In this document: positions 9,077 to 17,508 of the stretch, one piece after another | Layout: each line of letters opens with the position of its first letter | How positions within the stretch are numbered: the stretch's first letter is position 1 | Position numbers and translations under genes: made by a program | Notes under the pieces: model-generated | What the model was told of the DNA's origin: nothing | Seen by the model: only the letters and a program-made list of their open reading frames with translations | Databases searched by the model: none | Source: Flavobacteriales bacterium | GTDB taxonomy: Bacteria > Bacteroidota > Bacteroidia > Flavobacteriales > BACL11 | Length of the DNA stretch: 49,364 nucleotides | Assembly (NCBI GenBank): GCA_018645865.1 | Contig: JABGVU010000072.1 | Coordinates: 1 to 49,364 of the forward strand | Direction: 5' to 3'

Positions 9077-9084
9077 ATTATTAT

Positions 9085-9114
9085 AAAAAACAAAACCCCA
9101 TGTTTAATGGGGTT
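9085..9114 (-). terminator. Intrinsic terminator between gldJ and murF
   Basis: Read on the minus strand, an 8-bp stem AACCCCAT/ATGGGGTT with a 5-nt loop is followed by TTTTGTTTTTT. It lies 25 nt after the gldJ stop and its U-tract ends 8 nt before the murF ATG, so it would end the sprF-gldJ transcript or act as an attenuator for murF. Confidence 0.8.
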
Positions 9115-9138
9115 CTATTATTAATATATAATTATATT

Positions 9139-10737
9139 TTAGTTATTTTTTTTACTGTAGTCAGCTCCCCTTCTAGTATTCTCTTTCTGATTACTAACTG
9201 GTGATCCAACTCTATCCATAGCACATCTAAACCCAATAGCATCAGTTGATTGATCTTGGTCTAGGAATCTTCTTGTCCCAGGATTCAACCAATAAGCCCT
9301 ATCTTTCCAAGAACCTCCTTTGAATACTCGAGTTCTATCAGTTATTAAAGAGGATTCACCATAAGCATACATTTCGCTAGAATTTCCTGTTTTAGCATTG
9401 TCCTTATATTGTTCAGCTTTTTGATTCCATTTATCAATTTGTACTCTTGCAGTATCTGAAGTTGTTGTTTCTTCTAAAAAGTTATTCCAATCAATTCCCA
9501 TTTGAGATTCAATATCTCCATCTAAGTAATTAATGTTATCAGATTTCTTATAGTTTCTTCTGTATACGTTTCCTTGAATATCAACAGGAACCATAGTAAT
9601 TCTACCTAAACTGTCTTTCTCAGCCATAAATCCATCTTCATCAGTTTTTGGTGTAGTATACACATTTCCTCTAAAGTTTCTGTGGTCAGAAATTGTTGTT
9701 TGTTCAATTTCAGGCCTATAAACATCCATTACCCATTCTGCTACATTACCAGCCATGTTATATAAACCATAATCATTTGGCCAGAATGATCGTACAGGAG
9801 CAGTAATATCAGCATTATCATTCAAATTCCCAGCAACACCCATATTATCACCTCTTCCTCTTTTGAAATTTGCCATTATTTCTCCCTGATTTTTAGAGTC
9901 TCCATTTCTAAGAGATGAACCATTCCAAGGGTATAGTTTTCTTTCATTAGTGTTTTCTTCCTGTGTATTCCCAACATACCCTAGGGCTGCAAATTCCCAT
10001 TCTGCTTCAGTTGCAAGACGGTATTTTGGAAGTATTAGTCCATCTTCCATACGCACTTGTCTTGTCTTTTCTCCAGTTGATGGGTCTAAATTCTTAAGGT
10101 TCCTTCTAACAATGCCTTCATATTGCCCCGCTAGGTATGCTTCTGTATTGAAAGTATTATCATCAACTTGTTCAGGATCTTCTTTTAGGATACCTTCATT
10201 AATAAGTATTCTTTCATTTACTCTATCAGTTCTCCATATACAGTAGTCATTTGCTTGAGTCCAACTTACCCCAACAACAGGGTGATTTTTAAATGCTGGA
10301 TGTCTTAAGTATTGAGTTACAAAAGGTTCATTATAGCCTAATTTATCCCTCCAAACTAAGGTGTCAGGTAAAGATTTTTTATAAACTTCAGGATAAGATT
10401 GACCATAAACTCTTTTTATCCAATGTAAGTACTCTAAATAGTCTACATTTCTAACCTCAGTCTCATCAAGGTAAAATGAAGATACTGTAACTTTTCTTGG
10501 AACATTATTCCAATCGTACATCACATCTTGCTCTACTCTACCCATTGTGAATGATCCTCCTTCAACAAAAAGAAGTCCTGGGCCTGTAATTTGTTCTTGA
10601 AACAAATTGTTAGTTTCAAAACCTCCATTTTTTGAGTTGTTGTATTCCCAACCTGTAGATGTAGATTTTTCGCTTGAACATGAAGCAAGTATTAGTGCAC
10701 TGCTTAATGCGATTATTATTTTATTTGATTTCATCAT
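9139..10737 (-). CDS. gldJ: Gliding motility / T9SS lipoprotein GldJ
   Basis: 532-residue lipoprotein with a signal peptide and lipobox ending LASC (Cys20). A formylglycine-generating-enzyme/sulfatase-modifying-factor fold follows: GGSFTMG near residue 60, VGVSWTQANDYC, YRLATEAEWEFAA, YGLYNMAGNVAEWV, and C-terminal GGSWKDRAYWLNPGTR with GFRCA. In Flavobacterium, GldJ is required for gliding and for the stability of other Gld/T9SS parts and lies beside porU and porV, matching the layout here. It starts 33 nt after the sprF-like stop, with no own -7 box, so a sprF-gldJ operon is likely. GldK is the main paralogue; length, start motif and porU/porV linkage favour GldJ. Confidence 0.9.
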   Translation of the reverse strand: MMKSNKIIIALSSALILASCSSEKSTSTGWEYNNSKNGGFETNNLFQEQITGPGLLFVEGGSFTMGRVEQDVMYDWNNVPRKVTVSSFYLDETEVRNVDYLEYLHWIKRVYGQSYPEVYKKSLPDTLVWRDKLGYNEPFVTQYLRHPAFKNHPVVGVSWTQANDYCIWRTDRVNERILINEGILKEDPEQVDDNTFNTEAYLAGQYEGIVRRNLKNLDPSTGEKTRQVRMEDGLILPKYRLATEAEWEFAALGYVGNTQEENTNERKLYPWNGSSLRNGDSKNQGEIMANFKRGRGDNMGVAGNLNDNADITAPVRSFWPNDYGLYNMAGNVAEWVMDVYRPEIEQTTISDHRNFRGNVYTTPKTDEDGFMAEKDSLGRITMVPVDIQGNVYRRNYKKSDNINYLDGDIESQMGIDWNNFLEETTTSDTARVQIDKWNQKAEQYKDNAKTGNSSEMYAYGESSLITDRTRVFKGGSWKDRAYWLNPGTRRFLDQDQSTDAIGFRCAMDRVGSPVSNQKENTRRGADYSKKNN

Positions 10738-10770
10738 TGATTTTTTTATGATTATTTAACTAGCTATTAA

Positions 10771-11760
10771 CTAAAATTGCGGACAACTTATTGTATTAAA
10801 AGATTTACTTTTTGAACGACAAGGCATGAATAATGTAAATGATAACTCATGAGCACCTAGAGTGTTACTATTTCCAAGCTCACTTAATGTAATGTCGTAA
10901 CTATATCCAAATTTAAATGAATCTTGAATTAATCCAAGCATAAGGATAAAGGAATCAATATTCTTTAAACTATGTCTTGTCCACAATCCTCCAACCATAG
11001 GTCCTCTATTTACATATACACCATAATTGAACTGTTGAAAATCTTGTTGTTTCTGGTATAAGAAATTTGGTGAAATAGTAGTTACATTATTACTGTATTT
11101 GCTTAAAGGAATGTCTCCTCCAATATGAGCAGTTATTTTTGTGGGTAATTCACTTTCACTGATAAAACCTTGATTAGGACTTGTTAGATGATGAGCAGCA
11201 AATCCAAAAAATAAATTCTCAGAATAACCTAAAAAACCTGCTGAAAAATCAGGAAAATTTTTAGTTGTTGCATTGTTTGGTATATCTTCTTGTGTGCTAT
11301 ATACAAAACCATCTCTTGGATGAATCATGTCGCCAAAAGTTAAGTTACTCCAATCTAAACTTATCGATCTATATGAAGCTTCAAAACCAGCCTTTACTGA
11401 AAATTTTCTATTTACCTCTAAATGGTATGAATAAAGTAAAGATGCATGTGTCGTGTTTAAAGCCCCTGCGCCACTTCTGTCTTGGGCTACCATAATTCCT
11501 AGACCACCTCCAATGGCATTAATGTGTTGATCCCATGATGCTGAAGTTGTAACATAAGTTCTCCCAATTCCAGGCCACTGATCTCTGTAGTTTAAATTTG
11601 CTCTAGGGCAACCTTTAGGAGTCGCTCCTGCAAATGCAGGGTTTAAATATAATGGATTAGCATAGAACTGGCTAAAAGCAGGATCTTGTGCACTTGCTTC
11701 ATTGCTCATGAAAATACAAGCGGATACTGCTATAAAAATCTTGTAAAATTTATTCAACAT
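10771..11760 (-). CDS. PorP/SprF-family type IX secretion outer-membrane protein
   Basis: About 329 residues, with a signal peptide (MLNKFYKIFIAVSAC onward, cleavage near NEASA-QDP) and the family hallmark QDPAFSQFYANPLYLNPAFAG straight after it. A beta-barrel follows with alternating aromatic strands, ending HELSFTLFMPCRSK. PorP/SprF proteins sit in the outer membrane and assist T9SS; SprF is tied to secretion of the adhesin SprB. No sprB-like adhesin is adjacent, so the specific partner is unknown. I set the start at ATG 11760: the longer TTG reading from 11802 overlaps the -7 box at 11790-11797. It precedes gldJ in the same direction. Confidence 0.85.
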   Translation of the reverse strand: MLNKFYKIFIAVSACIFMSNEASAQDPAFSQFYANPLYLNPAFAGATPKGCPRANLNYRDQWPGIGRTYVTTSASWDQHINAIGGGLGIMVAQDRSGAGALNTTHASLLYSYHLEVNRKFSVKAGFEASYRSISLDWSNLTFGDMIHPRDGFVYSTQEDIPNNATTKNFPDFSAGFLGYSENLFFGFAAHHLTSPNQGFISESELPTKITAHIGGDIPLSKYSNNVTTISPNFLYQKQQDFQQFNYGVYVNRGPMVGGLWTRHSLKNIDSFILMLGLIQDSFKFGYSYDITLSELGNSNTLGAHELSFTLFMPCRSKSKSFNTISCPQF

Positions 11761-11789
11761 AAATGGGTTTTTTCTTAATTTCAATTTCA

Positions 11790-11797
11790 CAAAAATA
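11790..11797 (-). promoter_or_regulatory. -7 box (TATTTTTG) of the sprF-like-gldJ unit
   Basis: Exact TAnnTTTG match, 29 nt before ATG 11760. It opposes the porU promoter across a 141-bp intergenic region, so both halves of the T9SS locus fire outward from it. Confidence 0.6.
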
Positions 11798-11888
11798 AAC
11801 AAATTATTAACTATCTACTTTTACTAGTAAGGAAATTCTATAATAATTGTATTTTTTTTGCGTTTTATCCCTGTTTAGTAAAATTATA

Positions 11889-11896
11889 TAACTTTG
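11889..11896 (+). promoter_or_regulatory. -7 box (TAACTTTG) of porU, leaderless arrangement
   Basis: Exact TAnnTTTG match with only 5 nt between its last G and ATG 11902. Given the usual box-to-start distance, transcription should begin at or within a base or two of the start codon. Confidence 0.6.
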
Positions 11897-11901
11897 CAAC
11901 A

Positions 11902-14900
11902 ATGAAAAAACAAATATTTTTAACTTTATCATTCTTTCTTATTACGGTTAGTTTGTTTGGTCAATATAATTCTGTTTTGTCTAGTGGAAAATGGTTTAAA
12001 ATATCAACTCATAAAGCTGGAATTTATAAGTTGGATTACTCTAGTATATTGTCTTTAGGTGTGGTGGTAAATGATTTGCAAATTTCAAGTATAAAATTAT
12101 ATGGAAATGGAGGTGGAATGTTGTCAAAATTAAATTCTGATTTTAGACATAATGATTTAGTTGAAAATGCCATAACTATTTATGATTCAAATAATAATGA
12201 TGTATTTGAAAACGGAGATTACATTTTGTTTTATGGCCAAACTCCACATAGTTGGAAATATGATGCTCAATCAAGTTTATTTAAACATGAAACACATTTA
12301 TTTTCTGATGAAGTGAATTATTTTTTAACAATTGATAATCAGTCGAATGGAAAGAGGATTGAGCAAAAACAAACTTTCCAAAATCCTACTAAAACGATAT
12401 CATCATTTAACGCATTCTCCTTCCATGAGCTTGAACTTGAAAATTTAATACATTCAGGAAGAGAGTGGTTTGGAGAACGATTTAATAGTCAAAATAGTCA
12501 ATCTTTCGATTTTAGTTTTCCTAATTTAGAAATAACTTCTCCCGTCAGTGTAAAAACTGCTGTTGCTGCGCGTTCATTAAATTCTTCAGTGTTCTCAGTG
12601 TCTGTAAATTCAGATCCATTACAATCTATTTCAGTTCAGAATATTGTTTCAACTTACGCTACAGAATATGCTAAAATGTCTTCAAAGACTTCAGAGTATA
12701 TAGCTTCATCATCTAACCTTTCAATAGATATAGAATATAGCTCAACTGATAATGGTGCATTGTCTTGGTTAAATTATATAGAAGTAAACGTAAGACGAAA
12801 ATTGAGAATGTCAGGGAATTCCATGTTGTTTAGAGATGTGGCATCAATTGGCAGTGAAGTAGCTTCTTTTGAGCTTTCTAATGCTAATGTTGGAATTAGT
12901 GTGTGGGATGTGACTGATCCGACTTTTGTTATGAAAATGCCAACATCAATAAATTCTAATGTACTTTCTTTTAATGATTCTGTTAATGAATTACATGAAT
13001 ATATTGCCTTCAATAATAGCGCTTATTTAACTCCTTTTATTTTGGGTGAAGTAGTTAATCAGAATTTACACAATACACCTATTGATGTTGAATATGTGAT
13101 TGTTTCACATCCCAACTTTTTGGTTCCTGCTAATCGTTTAGCTAATTTTCATCAAACAGAAGATGATATAGCTTCTATTATTGTAACTCCAGAGCAGATT
13201 TATAATGAGTTTTCTTCTGGAGTACAAGATGTGAGTGCTATTCGTGATTTTTTAAGATTTTTATATAAAAGACCAAATTCAAAATTGAAATATGTTTTGC
13301 TTTTTGGAGATGGTTCTTATGATCCTAAAAATAGAGTAATTGATAATACGAATTTCATTCCAACCTACCAATCGCTAAATTCTACTCATCCGATATATTC
13401 TTATGTTACGGATGATTATTTTGGATTGTTAGATGATGATGAGGGTGAGTTTAATAATGATTTAGTTGATATTGGAATAGGAAGATTTCCTGCTTCTAAT
13501 CTTTCACAAGCAAATGTATTAGTGAATAAGGTGCTAAAATATTATGAAAAAGATTCATTTGGAAGTTGGAGAAATGATATTGTGTTTGTTGCAGATGATG
13601 GGGATGCAAATGATGGTAATACACACATGTGGCAAGCTGATAGTTTGGCAAATATTGTGGCAGATAATTATAAAAATATCAATATTAATAAGATTTATTT
13701 AGATAATTATTTGCAAGAATCAACTCCTGGTGGTCCAAGAAGTGAAGCAACAAATAATGCTATAAATAATAGAATAGAAAAAGGAGCTTTATTAATTAAT
13801 TATTCGGGTCATGGTGGGCCTTTAGGTTGGACGCAGGAAAGAATATTGGAATTAGATCAAATTAATGCTTGGAATAATGAGAAGAAATTGCCTTTATTTA
13901 TGACCGCTACTTGCAAATTTTCATATTTTGATAACCCTGAACAAACTTCAGCAGGGGAGCATGTTTTATTAAATCCAAATGGAGGTGCCATTGCCTTATT
14001 AAGTACTACTCGTTTAGTGTATTCTGCTCCAAATTATAATTTAAACACCAAATTCATCAATACACTTTTTGAGAAGGTAGATGGCGAATTTCCAAGACTT
14101 GGAGATGTATTTAAGCAAACAAAAGTGTTGAGTGGAACTTCTGCAAATAATAGAAATTTTACACTTTTAGGTGATCCTGCACTTTGCTTGGCATATCCTA
14201 AATATAAGGTGCAAACAACTAGTATGTTAGATACCTTAAAAGCTTTAGGTGAGGTGAATGTTTCTGGTGAAGTTCAAGATGATTTAGTCGCTTTAGATTC
14301 TTTTAACGGAACTGTATATGTTACGATTTATGATAAAGAAATCATTCGCACCACATTAGGTCAGGAATCTTGTACTCCTATGCCTTATCGGGATCAAAAC
14401 AACATACTTTATAAGGGAGCGGCTACAGTTACAAACGGAGATTTTTCTTTTTCATTTATCGTCCCTAAGGATATTGCTTATAATTATGGTGCTGGAAAAA
14501 TTTCTTACTATGCAGTTTCTGATGATGAGCATCCGTTAGATGCAGGAGGAAGTGATGCAGGTTTTGTAATTGGTGGTACGGCTGATGATATTGTATATGA
14601 TTATGAGAGTGCAGAACTTGACCTATATATAAATACAAGAAATTTCTCAGACGGAGGAATTACGGATGAAAACCCTGTATTACTGGCAGATGTTTTTGAT
14701 TTTAGTGGTATTAATACAGTTGGTAATGGTATTGGGCATGATATTACAGCTGTATTAGATGGAAATACTGCTAATCCTTTTGTGTTGAACGATTTTTATG
14801 AAGCAAAAAAAGATGATTATACTAAAGGTACCATAAGATTTCCCTTTTATAATTTGGAAAAAGGAGAGCATACTTTAACTTTAAAGGTATGGGATGTATT

Positions 14901-15264
14901 TAATAATTCTTCAGAGGCGACTATTACTTTTGTAGTAGCTGATGAAAATGAGTTTGCTATTTCTGATTATAGTGCTTATCCTAATCCTTTTTCTAATACT
15001 ACTGATATTTATTTTCAGCACAATAAGGCAAATCAAAATTTAGATGTAGTTTTAGAAATTTATTCTATAACAGGAACTTTAGTGAAAAGAAAAGAAGAAA
15101 GTTATTATGATAATGGTTATAGAATAGGCCCTATACAATGGAATGGAAAAGATGAATATGGAGGGCAATTAAGTGCGGGAATGTACATTGCTAAATTAGG
15201 TGTTGGTAGTTCTGATGGTGATTTTACTTCAAAATCAATCCGAATTATACTATTACCTCAATAG
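11902..15264 (+). CDS. porU: Type IX secretion system sortase PorU
   Basis: 1120-residue cell-surface C25 (gingipain-fold) cysteine peptidase that removes the C-terminal signal of T9SS cargo and attaches it to anionic LPS. Seen: signal peptide to about residue 20 (SLFGQ), C25 core with LLFGDGSYDPKNR, GIGRFPASN, His637 in NYSGHGGP and Cys671 in TATCKFSYF, the spacing of a gingipain His/Cys pair. The C-terminal domain from about 1030 (YPNPFSNTTDIYF to SAGMYIAKL) is itself a T9SS-type CTD, as in known PorU. It is followed by porV after 53 nt. Length is typical and both catalytic residues are intact. Confidence 0.95.
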   Translation: MKKQIFLTLSFFLITVSLFGQYNSVLSSGKWFKISTHKAGIYKLDYSSILSLGVVVNDLQISSIKLYGNGGGMLSKLNSDFRHNDLVENAITIYDSNNNDVFENGDYILFYGQTPHSWKYDAQSSLFKHETHLFSDEVNYFLTIDNQSNGKRIEQKQTFQNPTKTISSFNAFSFHELELENLIHSGREWFGERFNSQNSQSFDFSFPNLEITSPVSVKTAVAARSLNSSVFSVSVNSDPLQSISVQNIVSTYATEYAKMSSKTSEYIASSSNLSIDIEYSSTDNGALSWLNYIEVNVRRKLRMSGNSMLFRDVASIGSEVASFELSNANVGISVWDVTDPTFVMKMPTSINSNVLSFNDSVNELHEYIAFNNSAYLTPFILGEVVNQNLHNTPIDVEYVIVSHPNFLVPANRLANFHQTEDDIASIIVTPEQIYNEFSSGVQDVSAIRDFLRFLYKRPNSKLKYVLLFGDGSYDPKNRVIDNTNFIPTYQSLNSTHPIYSYVTDDYFGLLDDDEGEFNNDLVDIGIGRFPASNLSQANVLVNKVLKYYEKDSFGSWRNDIVFVADDGDANDGNTHMWQADSLANIVADNYKNININKIYLDNYLQESTPGGPRSEATNNAINNRIEKGALLINYSGHGGPLGWTQERILELDQINAWNNEKKLPLFMTATCKFSYFDNPEQTSAGEHVLLNPNGGAIALLSTTRLVYSAPNYNLNTKFINTLFEKVDGEFPRLGDVFKQTKVLSGTSANNRNFTLLGDPALCLAYPKYKVQTTSMLDTLKALGEVNVSGEVQDDLVALDSFNGTVYVTIYDKEIIRTTLGQESCTPMPYRDQNNILYKGAATVTNGDFSFSFIVPKDIAYNYGAGKISYYAVSDDEHPLDAGGSDAGFVIGGTADDIVYDYESAELDLYINTRNFSDGGITDENPVLLADVFDFSGINTVGNGIGHDITAVLDGNTANPFVLNDFYEAKKDDYTKGTIRFPFYNLEKGEHTLTLKVWDVFNNSSEATITFVVADENEFAISDYSAYPNPFSNTTDIYFQHNKANQNLDVVLEIYSITGTLVKRKEESYYDNGYRIGPIQWNGKDEYGGQLSAGMYIAKLGVGSSDGDFTSKSIRIILLPQ

Positions 15265-15292
15265 ATTCGTTCAAGTCGACATAAAAAAGAAG

Positions 15293-15300
15293 TATATTTG
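15293..15300 (+). promoter_or_regulatory. -7 box (TATATTTG) of porV-ispF
   Basis: Exact TAnnTTTG match in the 53-nt porU-porV gap, 17 nt before ATG 15318, so porV and ispF have their own promoter besides possible read-through from porU. Confidence 0.6.
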
Positions 15301-15317
15301 CAAACTAAATTTTAGAA

Positions 15318-16487
15318 ATGAAGAAAATAATAGGAATAATTTGTGCGTCATCAATAGTATTTAGTGTTTTTGCTCAGGATCCTTCTTATGATGAATTAAC
15401 AGGAGGTTTAAATACCATTACTACGGCTGTTCCATTTTTGTTGATTTCTCCTGACTCAAAAGCAGGAGCTATGGGTGATGTTGGTGTGGCTACTACTCCT
15501 GATGCAAATTCAATGCATTGGAACCCTGCAAAATTGGCTTTTGTTGATGATGAGATGGGTTTTTCTATGTCTTATGTTCCATGGCTTAGAGCATTAGTTC
15601 CGGATATTAACTTATCATATTTAGCTGGATATAAAAAGTTAAATGACAATGAAAGCATTGGACTTGATTTGCGATATTTTTCATTAGGAGATATTACTTT
15701 TACTGATATTTTGGGAACTACAATTGGACAATATAAGCCAAGTGAATTTGCTTTAGGAACTTCCTATTCTCGTAAATTATCTGATAATTTTTCTTTGGCT
15801 ATTTCAGGTAGATATATTTATTCTAATTTAACAGGAGGGCAATCAGCAGGAGGAATCCCTACAGTTGCAGGACAATCAATAGCTGCTGATATTGCAGGAT
15901 ATTACACAAATTCTATCAGAATAGGAGATAAAGATTTTGACTTGGCAGTAGGAGGAAATATATCCAATATTGGTAGTAAAATCTCTTATACTGAAACGTC
16001 AGTTAAAGATTTTGTTCCAATTAACTTAAGATTAGGAACAGCAATAGATACCGAATTTGACGACTATAACAAAATGTCTTTTGCTTTTGATATTAATAAA
16101 TTGTTAGTGCCTACTCCTCCATTATATGATAATGGCGAAAGAATTGCTGGTATGAATCCTGATGTTTCTGTAGTAAGTGGTATTTTTCAATCTTTTTGGG
16201 ATGCACCTGGAGGTACAAAAGAGGAGTTTCGTGAAATTAACTACTCTATAGGTACAGAATATTGGTATGCTAATCAGTTTGCTATACGTGCGGGTTACTT
16301 TTTTGAAGATGATACTAAAGGGGGGAGAAAGTTCTTTACTTTTGGTTCAGGAGTTAAATACAATGTTTTTGCACTTGATTTCTCATACTTAATAAATGCT
16401 AGTCGTGCAATTAATGGTAATAATCCTTTAGCAAACACTATGCGTTTTACATTAGTGTTTGATTTTGGAGCAATGAGAGAAAGATAA
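15318..16487 (+). CDS. porV: Type IX secretion outer-membrane protein PorV (LptO)
   Basis: 389-residue FadL-like 14-strand barrel by family, with a signal peptide cleaved after VFSVFA. The PorV hallmark follows soon after: FLLISPDSKAGAMGDVGVAT then SMHWNPAKLAF. It ends in an aromatic barrel strand (FTLVFDFG). PorV binds the CTD of cargo coming from the Sov/SprA translocon and carries it to the PorU sortase; the direct porU-porV linkage supports this assignment. The ispF gene starts 2 nt after the stop, so the two are co-transcribed despite unrelated functions. Confidence 0.92.
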   Translation: MKKIIGIICASSIVFSVFAQDPSYDELTGGLNTITTAVPFLLISPDSKAGAMGDVGVATTPDANSMHWNPAKLAFVDDEMGFSMSYVPWLRALVPDINLSYLAGYKKLNDNESIGLDLRYFSLGDITFTDILGTTIGQYKPSEFALGTSYSRKLSDNFSLAISGRYIYSNLTGGQSAGGIPTVAGQSIAADIAGYYTNSIRIGDKDFDLAVGGNISNIGSKISYTETSVKDFVPINLRLGTAIDTEFDDYNKMSFAFDINKLLVPTPPLYDNGERIAGMNPDVSVVSGIFQSFWDAPGGTKEEFREINYSIGTEYWYANQFAIRAGYFFEDDTKGGRKFFTFGSGVKYNVFALDFSYLINASRAINGNNPLANTMRFTLVFDFGAMRER

Positions 16488-16489
16488 TT

Positions 16490-16969
16490 ATGAGTTTTAG
16501 AGTAGGTTTCGGTTTTGATGTACATCAATTAAAAGAAGGTTTAGATTTTTGGTTAGGAGGAATAATTATTCCTCACACAAAAGGAGGTCTTGGTCATTCT
16601 GATGCTGATGTTTTAATCCATACTATTTGTGATGCACTTTTAGGGGCTGCTAATTTGGGAGATATCGGCAAACATTTTCCTGATACTAAAACTGAGTATA
16701 AAGGAATTGATAGTAAAATTTTACTAAAAGAGGTAATGCTTTTGATTCGAAATAAAGGCTATGAAATTGGTAATATTGATTCAACTATTTGTTTGCAAAC
16801 ACCAAAAATAGGACCATATATTCCAGAAATGCAAAAGATATTAGCTATTTGTATGAATGTAGCTGTTGACCAAGTTTCCATCAAGGCTACTACTACAGAA
16901 AAACTAAGCTTTGTTGGTAGAGAAGAAGGAGTTTCAGCTTACGCAACAGTTTTAGTTAACAAGATTTAA
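16490..16969 (+). CDS. ispF: 2-C-methyl-D-erythritol 2,4-cyclodiphosphate synthase
   Basis: Cytoplasmic zinc enzyme of the MEP isoprenoid pathway that cyclises CDP-ME-2-phosphate to MEcPP with loss of CMP. Its 159 residues are the normal length. Metal site FGFDVHQL (Asp10, His12), signature LGHSDADVLIHTICDALLGAA, GDIGKHFPDT, and C-terminal IKATTTEKLSFVGREEGVSA are all intact. It starts 2 nt after porV. Its TAA stop shares the 4-bp palindrome TTAA with the stop of the opposing DUF4442 gene, leaving no room for a terminator between them. Confidence 0.97.
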   Translation: MSFRVGFGFDVHQLKEGLDFWLGGIIIPHTKGGLGHSDADVLIHTICDALLGAANLGDIGKHFPDTKTEYKGIDSKILLKEVMLLIRNKGYEIGNIDSTICLQTPKIGPYIPEMQKILAICMNVAVDQVSIKATTTEKLSFVGREEGVSAYATVLVNKI

Positions 16970-17442
16970 AACCTAATTTTACTTTTAATTTTATTGTCTT
17001 TTAAGTAAATAAGCATTTCTGCTTCAACGCAAACTATACCTGTAGTGTTGATGGCTTGTGCGGTATGCCATTTTTCAAATTTACCAACTTTATTTAAAGC
17101 ATTTTCAACCTCTATTATATCTTCAGTACTTATGGTAAATGTAATGTGGAGATCAGTATTAGCAGGTCGTTTGTATTTTATGTTTGCACTTTTCAACCAA
17201 ATCTCTAATTTTCTATCTTTCTGCTGAAAAATATTATAATACATAGTAGGGAAGTAAGGGTCGAAAGCAGAGAATATTGTCCCTCCAAAAATAGTTTTAT
17301 GGAAGTTCATGTTTAGGATTGATCTTCTAAGAACTACTTTAAATTCAGTGTAATCATCTGATACTTTTTTTAATATAATCCGATTGAATAAAAGAGGTGG
17401 AAAAATATTGAGTGCAAAGCGTAGAATTTTTTGTCTAAACAT
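16966..17442 (-). CDS. DUF4442 hotdog-fold protein (thioesterase-like)
   Basis: 158 residues. The central segment FKVVLRRSILNMNFHKTIFGGTIFSAFDPYFPTM, seen as short motifs NMNFHKTIFGGTIFSA and FDPYF, is that of DUF4442 hotdog proteins related to acyl-CoA thioesterases (PaaI/YiiD-like). A basic amphipathic N-terminus precedes it. Substrate is unknown. The gene has its own -7 box 5 nt before the ATG, fused to the U-tract of the peroxiredoxin terminator, so a leaderless message is predicted. The 3' end overlaps ispF by 4 nt, tail to tail. Confidence 0.75.
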   Translation of the reverse strand: MFRQKILRFALNIFPPLLFNRIILKKVSDDYTEFKVVLRRSILNMNFHKTIFGGTIFSAFDPYFPTMYYNIFQQKDRKLEIWLKSANIKYKRPANTDLHITFTISTEDIIEVENALNKVGKFEKWHTAQAINTTGIVCVEAEMLIYLKDNKIKSKIRF

Positions 17443-17447
17443 AGAAT

Positions 17448-17455
17448 CAAAAGTA
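17448..17455 (-). promoter_or_regulatory. -7 box (TACTTTTG) of the DUF4442 gene, abutting a terminator
   Basis: Exact TAnnTTTG match on the minus strand, directly continuing the T-tract of the peroxiredoxin terminator and separated by 5 nt from ATG 17442. Transcription would start at about the start codon. Confidence 0.6.
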
Positions 17456-17481
17456 ATAAAAAAGCCTGCATTTGCAGACTT
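17456..17481 (-). terminator. Intrinsic terminator after the peroxiredoxin gene
   Basis: Minus-strand stem AAGTCTGC/GCAGGCTT (one T-G wobble) with an AAAT loop, then TTTTATT. It starts 28 nt after the peroxiredoxin stop. Confidence 0.8.
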
Positions 17482-17508
17482 CTTTGTTTTATATAAGTGT
17501 AATTAAAC

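Noticed and set aside
9139-10737. Annotation as a sulfatase-modifying enzyme
   Set aside because: It has the fold, but the lipobox, length and porU/porV linkage identify GldJ, a structural gliding/T9SS lipoprotein.
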